Shown here piece after piece: positions 7,142-13,699 of a stretch of DNA of 13,699 nucleotides. The notes beneath the pieces were generated by a model. It saw nothing but the letters and a program-made list of their open reading frames with translations. It did not search any database and was not told the DNA's origin. Origin of the DNA: an uncultured Candidatus Pelagibacter sp. (GTDB lineage: Bacteria; Pseudomonadota; Alphaproteobacteria; Pelagibacterales; Pelagibacteraceae); assembly GCA_913043015.1 (NCBI GenBank), contig CAJWKX010000013.1, positions 1 to 13,699 on the forward strand, in the 5' to 3' direction. A program made the position numbers and the translations under genes. Position 1 is the stretch's first letter, and each line of letters begins with the position of its first letter.

Positions 7142-9211
7142 ATGTCAGATTTTTTTTTAGAGTTATTCAGTGAAGAAATTCCCTATAATTTGCAAAAGAA
7201 TGCAAGAAACACTCTTTTACAAAACTTTAAAGATTTTTTTGAAAAAGAAAAAATATTATATAAGTCAGAAGGCAAAGTTTTTTCTACTCCTAATAGATTA
7301 ATTATTTTATTTGAGGGAATTGATGCAGAAATTCATAGACAAAGTGAAGAAATTAGAGGTCCAAGCATTAGAGCACCAGAAAAGGCTTTAGAGGGATTTA
7401 TAAAATCTAATAAAATTGAAAAAAAAAATATTTTCAAAAATCAAACTGAAAAAGGAGAATTTTATTTTATTAAAAAACCAGCAAAAAAAATTAAAACTAT
7501 AGATTTATTGAATAAAAATATTCCTTATCTTTTAAGTAAAATATCTTGGAAAAAATCAATGAAATGGGGCGATTTCGATCTTTTTTGGGGGAGACCTTTA
7601 AAATCAATACTAGCTATTTTTGGAAATACTAAACTAAATTTTAATTTTTATCATCTACATTCATCTAACTCGACATTCTTAGATAAAGAATTTGAGGAAA
7701 AAACTAAAGTATTTAGCAGTTACAAATCATACAACAGTTATTTCAAAAAATTAGGAGTAATAATAGATCATAATTTAAGAAAAAAATTTATTGAAAAAGA
7801 ATTAAGAAAAATTTCAAAATATAAAAATTTAGAAATTCAAATTGATAATAAACTTTTGGACGAGGTAACAAATCTTGTTGAAAGTCCAAAAATATTAACT
7901 TGTGTATTCGATCAAAAATTTTTAAAGATTCCTAAAGAAATTTTAATTATTACAATGCAACACCATCAAAAGTACTTCCCAACATTTGATAATAAAAATA
8001 ATTTAACAAATAACTTTTTAGTAGTTGCCAACACAAAAGATCAAAAAGGCTTTGTCAAATTGGGGAATGAAAGAGTTGTAGAAGCAAGATTAAATGATGC
8101 ACAATTTTTTTGGCAAAAAAACAAATCACAAAGTTTAGTTAAACAAGTTTCAAGACTTAAAAATATGAATTACTTCAAGGGATTAGGAACATACTTCGAC
8201 AAAATACAAAGAATGAGAAAGCTAAGCTCGTTGATTTCCGACGAATTATTAATTAGTAAAGAAAAATTAGAAATTGCCTCATCAATTTGTAAAGTTGATT
8301 TGTTATCTGATTTAGTCAACGAGTTTCCAGAACTTCAAGGGATAATGGGAGGAAATTTTGCTACCGTTCAAGGTTTTGAAAAAGATATTAGTTTAGCAAT
8401 CAGTGAACATTATTTACCCACAGGTATAGAAAATAGGATTCCAAAAAAACCTTACAGTATTGCTTTATCTCTAACTGATAAATTAGATACGTTAGTTGGT
8501 TTCTTTGGAATTAAGTTGAAACCATCAGGTTCTAGAGATCCTTATGCTTTAAGAAGATCAGCAATTGGACTAATTAGACTTGTATTAGAAAACAGTAAAG
8601 AATTTAAAATACGAAATTTAATTAATTATTCCATATTACTTTATCATGAGCAAAATTTTAAATTTGATGAAAAAGCAATACAAAAAGATTTAATTGAATT
8701 TTTAAACAATCGATTAATAAATTACATGAAAGAAAAAAGTATCAGACAAGATATTATTGAAGCAGCAATCTCATCTTATAGTATCGATCAAATTTTAAAA
8801 ATTTATAATAAATCAGTAGTTTTAAATAAACTAATAAAAAAAGAAATTGGAAATGATATTATTTCGAGTTACAAAAGATCATCAAACATTTTATCAAGTG
8901 AATTAAAAAATAAATCAATAGAACTGAATAATACAACTGATCCAGGTTTATTTATAAATGATTATGAAAAATATCTATACACAAAAATACTTGAAATAAG
9001 AAAATATTTCACAAACGTGAATAGAGACGAGAATTACGAAAAGAGCTTAAATATTTTGGCATCCGCAAAAAAAGAAATATTCGATTTTTTTGATAATGTA
9101 ATTGTTAATCATGAGGATGAATCTATTAAAAAAAATCGATTGGAACTTTTACAAATGTTATGTAAAACATTCGATAATTATATAAATTTTTCTAGTATTG
9201 AAAGTCTCTAG
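7142..9211 (+). CDS. glyS: Glycyl-tRNA synthetase beta subunit
   Basis: The tRNA-binding subunit that partners GlyQ. The product has 689 residues, identical in length to E. coli GlyS. Matching blocks are ELFSEEIP at 7-14 (E. coli EIGTEELP), KWGDFDLFWGRP in the N-terminal part, MQHHQKYFP from residue 272 (E. coli MKGDQKYFP), GNERVVEARLNDAQFF at 308-323, the NEFPELQGIMGG stretch, and GSRDPYALRR at 463-472. The C-terminal domain, involved in anticodon recognition, is poorly conserved apart from the pattern around KKNRLELL near the end. Overall the gene is the most diverged and A-rich in the window, normal for GlyS in low-GC genomes. It starts 2 bp after the glyQ stop, and its TAG stop shares a base with the ppdK GTG, so glyQ, glyS and ppdK are almost certainly on one message. 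Confidence 0.97.
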   Translation: MSDFFLELFSEEIPYNLQKNARNTLLQNFKDFFEKEKILYKSEGKVFSTPNRLIILFEGIDAEIHRQSEEIRGPSIRAPEKALEGFIKSNKIEKKNIFKNQTEKGEFYFIKKPAKKIKTIDLLNKNIPYLLSKISWKKSMKWGDFDLFWGRPLKSILAIFGNTKLNFNFYHLHSSNSTFLDKEFEEKTKVFSSYKSYNSYFKKLGVIIDHNLRKKFIEKELRKISKYKNLEIQIDNKLLDEVTNLVESPKILTCVFDQKFLKIPKEILIITMQHHQKYFPTFDNKNNLTNNFLVVANTKDQKGFVKLGNERVVEARLNDAQFFWQKNKSQSLVKQVSRLKNMNYFKGLGTYFDKIQRMRKLSSLISDELLISKEKLEIASSICKVDLLSDLVNEFPELQGIMGGNFATVQGFEKDISLAISEHYLPTGIENRIPKKPYSIALSLTDKLDTLVGFFGIKLKPSGSRDPYALRRSAIGLIRLVLENSKEFKIRNLINYSILLYHEQNFKFDEKAIQKDLIEFLNNRLINYMKEKSIRQDIIEAAISSYSIDQILKIYNKSVVLNKLIKKEIGNDIISSYKRSSNILSSELKNKSIELNNTTDPGLFINDYEKYLYTKILEIRKYFTNVNRDENYEKSLNILASAKKEIFDFFDNVIVNHEDESIKKNRLELLQMLCKTFDNYINFSSIESL

Positions 9212-11874
9212 TGAAAAAACTTATTTTTAATTTTAAATCTAAGGATTCTAAAAAATTAAAGAATCCTAAACATATTTTAGGTGGCAAGGGAACCAATCTA
9301 TCAGTAATGGGAAACCTGGGTTTGCCTGTTCCACCAGGATTTACTATATCTACTGTAGTTTGTGATTTGTTTTATAAAAATAAAAAAAAATTGCCATCAA
9401 GATTAATCAGAGACATCAAAAAAGAATTAAAAAAAATTGAAAAAAAATCTGAAAAAAAATTTGGCGATTTAAAAAATCCATTATTAGTTTCTGTTAGATC
9501 TGGTGCGAGGGTTTCTATGCCAGGGATGATGGATACAATTTTAAATTTAGGTTTAAATGATAAAACTGTATTAGCTCTAGCTAATAAAACTTCAAATATG
9601 AGATTTGCAAAAGATAGTTATAGAAGATTTATTCAAATGTATTCAAACGTTGTGATGGGCATAGAGAGTTATAATTTTGAGGAGCTTATAGAAAATTATA
9701 AGCTAACCAAAGGAGTCCTTTTAGATACAGATTTAGATGAAAATGACTGGGATGGTTTAATTAAAGATTTTAAAAATCTTGTGAAAGATAAAACAAATAA
9801 AGAATTTCCTCAAAATGTATTTGATCAGTTAAATTGTGCAATTAGTGCAGTATTATTATCTTGGGAAAGTAAAAGATCTAAAGTTTATAGAAGATTAAAT
9901 CAAATTCCTTCAAATTGGGGAACAGCTGTAAATGTACAATCAATGGTATTTGGCAATATGGGAAATGATTGTGCAACTGGAGTAGTTTTCACCAGAAACC
10001 CTTCTACTGGAAAAAAAAAAATCTATGGAGAATACTTAATTAATGCACAAGGAGAGGATGTTGTAGCAGGAACTAGAACACCTCAAGATATTACAAAAAA
10101 AGCAAGAAATGAATCTGGTTCAAAAGAGAGTTCAATGGAAGAATCCATGCCCAAAGTATTTAAACAACTAAATAAAATTTTAAAAACTTTAGAAAAACAT
10201 TACAAAGATATGCAAGATGTGGAGTTTACAGTTGAAAACAAACAACTTTGGATGCTGCAGACAAGATCAGGAAAAAGAACAGCTAAATCTGCTGTTAAGA
10301 TAGCAGTGGACATGGTTAAAGAAAAATTAATTTCTAAAAAAGAAGCGGTGTTAAGAGTTGAACCTAATTCATTAGATAGCCTTCTTCATCCAACACTAGA
10401 TGAAAGTGATAATATTAACGTATTAGCAAAAGGTTTGCCTGCTTCTCCAGGTGCAGCAAGTGGAAAAGTTGTATTTACATCTGACGAAGCTGAAAGATTA
10501 AATGACATGATGCAAGATACTATTTTAGTTAGAGTCGAAACTTCTCCAGAAGATATTCACGGCATGCATGCAGCTAAAGGAATTTTAACTGCTAGAGGTG
10601 GAATGACAAGTCATGCCGCTGTTGTTGCAAGAGGCATGGGAAGACCTTGTGTATCAGGTTCAAGTGAAATTGATATAGATTGTGAAAAAAAAATGTTCAA
10701 AACTAAAAATAAGGAAATTAAAGAGGGCGATATTATCACTATAGATGGATCATCTGGCAGAATAATTGCTGGAGAAGTTAAAACAATTAAACCAGAAATA
10801 TCAGGTGATTTTTCTAAATTGATGAGTTGGGCTGATAGTTTTAGAAAATTAAAAGTTAGAACGAACTCAGAAACACCCTTAGATACGGTAATTGCTAGAG
10901 ATTTTGGCGCTGAAGGAATAGGCCTTTGTAGAACAGAGCATATGTTTTTTGATGAAGAAAGAATTTTATCTGTAAGAGAAATGATACTATCTAAATCTAA
11001 AGAGGATAGAGATAAAGCATTAGCAAAATTGCTTCCACACCAAAAAAAAGATTTTGTTGAAATATTTAAGATTATGAAAGGTTTACCAGTCACTGTAAGA
11101 TTATTAGATCCACCATTGCATGAATTTTTACCCAATAAAGGAAAAGAGATAAAAGACATATCAGATTCTCTCAATCTAGATATAAAAGAAATAGAATCTA
11201 GAATAACTGAGTTGCACGAACAAAATCCAATGCTTGGACACAGAGGATGTAGATTGGGAATTTCTTTCCCAGAAATTTATGAAATGCAATGCAGAGCAAT
11301 ATTTGAAGCTTTAGTTGAATGTAAAAATAAAAAATATAAATCAATTATTCCAGAAATAATGATACCTTTAGTATCTACTGAAGCTGAAATAAAAATCATG
11401 AGAAATCTTGTTATTAGAGTTGCAAAGCAAGTTCAAAAAGAAAATAAAACTAAAATTGATTATTTAGTTGGCACAATGATTGAGCTTCCTAGAGCAGCAA
11501 TTAAGGCTAAAGATATTGCAAAACATGCAGACTTTTTTAGTTTTGGAACTAATGATTTAACCCAAACTACTTTTGGAATAAGCAGAGATGATAGTGGTAA
11601 ATTTTTAAATGATTATATTGAAAACAAAATATTTGATATTGATCCGTTTGTTTCTATTGATGATGGAGTTGGCGATTTAATTAAAATAGCAGTTTCAAGG
11701 GGCAGAAAACAAAACAAAAATATCAAATTAGGTATTTGTGGAGAACATGGAGGGGATCCAAAAAGTATTAACTTTTGTTCAAAAACGGGATTAAATTATG
11801 TGTCTTGTTCACCATACAGAGTTCCAGTTGCAAGACTAGCTGCGGCACAGGCACAATTACAGAAAAAGAATTAA
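9211..11874 (+). CDS. ppdK: Pyruvate, phosphate dikinase
   Basis: Interconverts pyruvate + ATP + Pi and PEP + AMP + PPi through a swivelling phospho-histidine domain. The product has 887 residues (Clostridium symbiosum enzyme 874). Domains in order: an N-terminal ATP-grasp region with GGKGTNL at 24-30, SVRSGARVSMPGMMDT from 93 (Arg95), and Glu338, Gln350 and Arg352 in the nucleotide site; a phospho-His domain with GGMTSHAAVVARGMG and catalytic His468; a C-terminal PEP/pyruvate TIM barrel with GLCRTEHMFF, GHRGCRLG, FGTNDLTQ and GICGEHGG, where Cys843 matches the general acid Cys831 of C. symbiosum. All key residues are present. The GTG start overlaps the glyS stop by one base, and MKKLIFNF is a normal N-terminus for the family. 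The same gene order occurs in other alphaproteobacteria. The reaction is reversible: it may supply PEP for gluconeogenesis or salvage energy from PPi. Its stop shares a TTAA with nadC. Confidence 0.98.
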   Translation: MKKLIFNFKSKDSKKLKNPKHILGGKGTNLSVMGNLGLPVPPGFTISTVVCDLFYKNKKKLPSRLIRDIKKELKKIEKKSEKKFGDLKNPLLVSVRSGARVSMPGMMDTILNLGLNDKTVLALANKTSNMRFAKDSYRRFIQMYSNVVMGIESYNFEELIENYKLTKGVLLDTDLDENDWDGLIKDFKNLVKDKTNKEFPQNVFDQLNCAISAVLLSWESKRSKVYRRLNQIPSNWGTAVNVQSMVFGNMGNDCATGVVFTRNPSTGKKKIYGEYLINAQGEDVVAGTRTPQDITKKARNESGSKESSMEESMPKVFKQLNKILKTLEKHYKDMQDVEFTVENKQLWMLQTRSGKRTAKSAVKIAVDMVKEKLISKKEAVLRVEPNSLDSLLHPTLDESDNINVLAKGLPASPGAASGKVVFTSDEAERLNDMMQDTILVRVETSPEDIHGMHAAKGILTARGGMTSHAAVVARGMGRPCVSGSSEIDIDCEKKMFKTKNKEIKEGDIITIDGSSGRIIAGEVKTIKPEISGDFSKLMSWADSFRKLKVRTNSETPLDTVIARDFGAEGIGLCRTEHMFFDEERILSVREMILSKSKEDRDKALAKLLPHQKKDFVEIFKIMKGLPVTVRLLDPPLHEFLPNKGKEIKDISDSLNLDIKEIESRITELHEQNPMLGHRGCRLGISFPEIYEMQCRAIFEALVECKNKKYKSIIPEIMIPLVSTEAEIKIMRNLVIRVAKQVQKENKTKIDYLVGTMIELPRAAIKAKDIAKHADFFSFGTNDLTQTTFGISRDDSGKFLNDYIENKIFDIDPFVSIDDGVGDLIKIAVSRGRKQNKNIKLGICGEHGGDPKSINFCSKTGLNYVSCSPYRVPVARLAAAQAQLQKKN

Positions 11875-12704
11875 ATTTCAAACTTTAGATCTAAAGCATT
11901 TACGCTATGTGTGAGAGAACCTACAGAAAGTCTATCCACTCCAGTTTTAGATATTTTATTTGCATTTTTTAAATTTATATTTCCAGAAGCTTCTGTTTCA
12001 TATTTTCTTTTCAAAAATTTAACAGCAACTCTCATATCTATGCTACTCATATTGTCAAACAAAACTCTATGAAATTTCATTCCTAAGATTTCTTTTAACT
12101 GTTTAAGATTATCTATCTCTACTGTAATTTTCTTTTTGGTTTTAGATTGAATAGCTTTATTAATTAAGATCCTTAGATTTGAGCTAGCTATATGATTGTC
12201 TTTAATTAAATATTCGTCACTTAGATTAAATCTATGATTTATGCCACCGCCTAGTTTTACAGCATATTTTTGTATGACTCTAAAATTTGGAATTGTTTTT
12301 CTAGTACAACAAATTTTACAATTTTTTTTTACTTTTTTTACAAATTGATTTGTTTTTGTAGCTATACCAGAAATATGAGATAAAAAATTTAATGCAACTC
12401 TTTCTCCTGTAAGTATATTTTTTATATTTCCTTCTACAATTGCAATTACATCTCCTTTTTTTATAAAAGATCCTTCTTTTTTTTTTATATTTAATTTTAT
12501 TTTTTTATCGATTAAATTAAAAGTTTGTTTAGCAAATTCTAAACCACCAATTATTCCATTTTCATTAGAAATTAATCTCACTTTTTTTTTTGTATTTTTT
12601 CTAATTAACTCTGATGTGATATCTCCAGAGGGATAAAGATCCTCGTTTAAGGAAAGCTTTACAACATTTTTGATAAAATTTTTACTTAGATTAATTTTTG
12701 ACAC
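11871..12704 (-). CDS. nadC: Nicotinate-nucleotide pyrophosphorylase (quinolinate phosphoribosyltransferase)
   Basis: Converts quinolinate and PRPP to nicotinate mononucleotide, CO2 and PPi in de novo NAD synthesis. The product has 277 residues (E. coli 297). Family blocks are SGDITSELI at 26-34, LTGERVALNFLSHISGIAT at 98-116, TRKT at 134-137, GGGINHR at 152-158, IKDNH at 167-171, VEIDN at 195-199, LFDNM at 215-219, EASGN at 238-242 and GVDRLSVGSLTHS at 255-267. The Cys before TRKT replaces the Asp of E. coli, as in other alphaproteobacteria. The start is GTG, 5 bp after the nadA stop, with no Shine-Dalgarno. No ATG start is available before the core, and translation is probably coupled to nadA. 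The stop overlaps the convergent ppdK stop by 4 bp. Confidence 0.97.
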   Translation of the reverse strand: MSKINLSKNFIKNVVKLSLNEDLYPSGDITSELIRKNTKKKVRLISNENGIIGGLEFAKQTFNLIDKKIKLNIKKKEGSFIKKGDVIAIVEGNIKNILTGERVALNFLSHISGIATKTNQFVKKVKKNCKICCTRKTIPNFRVIQKYAVKLGGGINHRFNLSDEYLIKDNHIASSNLRILINKAIQSKTKKKITVEIDNLKQLKEILGMKFHRVLFDNMSSIDMRVAVKFLKRKYETEASGNINLKNANKISKTGVDRLSVGSLTHSVNALDLKFEI

Positions 12705-12709
12705 AGAAA

Positions 12710-13699
12710 TTATCTGCCGATTTCAGACATTCTCTGAACAGACTTTCTTGCCATCGCAGCTATATTATGACCGATTTTAATTTCATTACTTTCATTTTTC
12801 AAGCAGTCAAAAATTTTATTCAGTGAAATTCTTTTCATATGAGTACAAAGATTGCAAGGTCTTATAAATTGGACATTTGGGTTTTCAACTTGGACATTGT
12901 CACTCATAGAACACTCAGTTACTAATAAAACTTTTTTAGGTTGATTTTCTTTTACATATTTCACCATACTTGATGTGGATCCAGCAAAATCTGATGCACT
13001 TATAACATCAGGCGGACACTCTGGGTGGGCAATAATTTTAATATCTGGATTTTCTTTTCTAATGTCTTCAACTTCTTTTGATGAAAATTTTTCATGTACA
13101 ATGCATGTACCTTGCCAAGAAATAATTTTAACTTTTGTATTTTTTTGAACGTAATTTGCTAAATAGTGATCTGGAAGAAAAATTACTTTATCTACACCAA
13201 GAGACTCAACTACTTTTACCGCATTTGCAGATGTACAGCAGATATCTGATTCTGCTTTAACTTCAGCAGAAGTGTTGATATAAGAAACTACAGGTACACC
13301 AGGGTATTTTTCTTTCAGCATTCTGACATCTTCTCCTGTTATAGACGATGCCAACGAACAACCAGCATTCATATTAGGTAATAAAACTTTTTTTTGAGGA
13401 TTCATTAATTTTGCAGTTTCTGCCATAAAGTGAACTCCACAAAGAACAATTATATTTGCAGAGGTTTTTTCAGCTTCTAAAGCCAAAGTAAGCGAGTCAG
13501 CAGAAACATCAGCAACACCATAATAAATTTCTGGAGTCTGATAATTGTGAGCAAGTATTACTGCATTTTTATCTTTTTTTAATTTATTAATTTTTTGTAT
13601 TAGTGGAGCATAAAACTTCCATTCAACCTCTGGAATTACTGACGAAATTTTTTTATAAATTTCATTTAAAGAATTTTTTGTTAAATTTTCTTTGACCAT
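12710..13699 (-). CDS. nadA: Quinolinate synthase (4Fe-4S enzyme)
   Basis: Condenses iminoaspartate with dihydroxyacetone phosphate to quinolinate. The 329 residues visible begin with an ATG that occupies the last three bases of the window. This may be the true start (E. coli NadA 347), but an upstream start cannot be excluded. Three repeats of the NadA fold are recognisable. Probable cluster ligands are Cys114 (NAGCSLA), Cys199 (GTCIVHE) and Cys285 (PCNLCTHM, with Cys282 an alternative). Other conserved pieces are LAHNYQ at 49-54, DVSADSL at 64-70, LPDHYLA at 175-181, HPECPPDV at 225-232 and TECSM at 261-265. The cluster is oxygen-sensitive in known homologues. nadC follows after 5 bp on the same strand. 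nadB (aspartate oxidase), often located between or beside these genes, is not in the window. Confidence 0.96.
   Translation of the reverse strand: MVKENLTKNSLNEIYKKISSVIPEVEWKFYAPLIQKINKLKKDKNAVILAHNYQTPEIYYGVADVSADSLTLALEAEKTSANIIVLCGVHFMAETAKLMNPQKKVLLPNMNAGCSLASSITGEDVRMLKEKYPGVPVVSYINTSAEVKAESDICCTSANAVKVVESLGVDKVIFLPDHYLANYVQKNTKVKIISWQGTCIVHEKFSSKEVEDIRKENPDIKIIAHPECPPDVISASDFAGSTSSMVKYVKENQPKKVLLVTECSMSDNVQVENPNVQFIRPCNLCTHMKRISLNKIFDCLKNESNEIKIGHNIAAMARKSVQRMSEIGR

Noticed and set aside
10611..11174. 187-codon open frame on the minus strand inside ppdK
   Set aside because: It lies antisense to the conserved phospho-His and linker region of ppdK, resembles no known protein, and is a by-product of the AT-rich code on the opposite strand.

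Overview
The window looks like chromosomal core sequence from a streamlined, AT-rich marine alphaproteobacterium. A SAR11 / Candidatus Pelagibacter-type genome is the best fit. This rests on very low GC (roughly 30% by eye), Lys/Ile/Asn-rich proteins, A/T-ending codons, and extreme compaction: the assigned genes leave only about 154 of 13,699 bases uncovered. Gene content and order are also alphaproteobacterial (ispA-dxs; S49 peptidase-glyQ-glyS-ppdK). The assignment is inferred from composition and protein resemblance, not from a database match.

Layout from left to right. (1) Bases 1-2588, plus strand: the 3' part of ispA (farnesyl diphosphate synthase, 5' end off the window), overlapping by 4 bp with dxs (DXP synthase). 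(2) 2591-3676, minus strand: aroC (chorismate synthase), convergent with dxs and 2 bp away. (3) 3677-3710: a 34-bp divergent spacer, then pdxH (PNP/PMP oxidase) on the plus strand to 4337. (4) 4334-5347, minus strand: ispB (long-chain polyprenyl diphosphate synthase), whose stop codon shares a TTAA with that of pdxH. (5) 5348-5458: a 111-bp divergent spacer, the longest non-coding stretch, holding what look like two back-to-back promoters. (6) 5459-11874, plus strand: a tightly packed four-gene unit of S49 peptidase, glyQ, glyS and ppdK, joined by an 11-bp overlap, a 2-bp gap and a 1-bp overlap. (7) 11871-13699, minus strand: nadC and nadA (nadA upstream), with nadC sharing another TTAA stop with ppdK.

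How the genes fit together. IspA, Dxs and IspB belong to one pathway: Dxs starts the MEP route, IspA makes FPP, and IspB extends it to the quinone tail. AroC makes chorismate, a source of the quinone ring as well as of aromatic amino acids and folate. PdxH finishes pyridoxal phosphate, whose DXP-dependent route also uses the Dxs product. GlyQ and GlyS form the two-subunit glycyl-tRNA synthetase. PPDK interconverts pyruvate and PEP. NadA and NadC make nicotinate mononucleotide for NAD. Every gene is intact where visible, and the catalytic residues I checked are present.

I saw no tRNA or rRNA gene, mobile element, CRISPR array, riboswitch, phage gene or defence system, and no convincing hairpin terminator. 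I found no undescribed system. The most interesting points are architectural: back-to-back -35 boxes, overlapping -10 boxes, reciprocal TTAA stop codons at two convergent junctions, very short leaders, and GTG starts found only in downstream genes.
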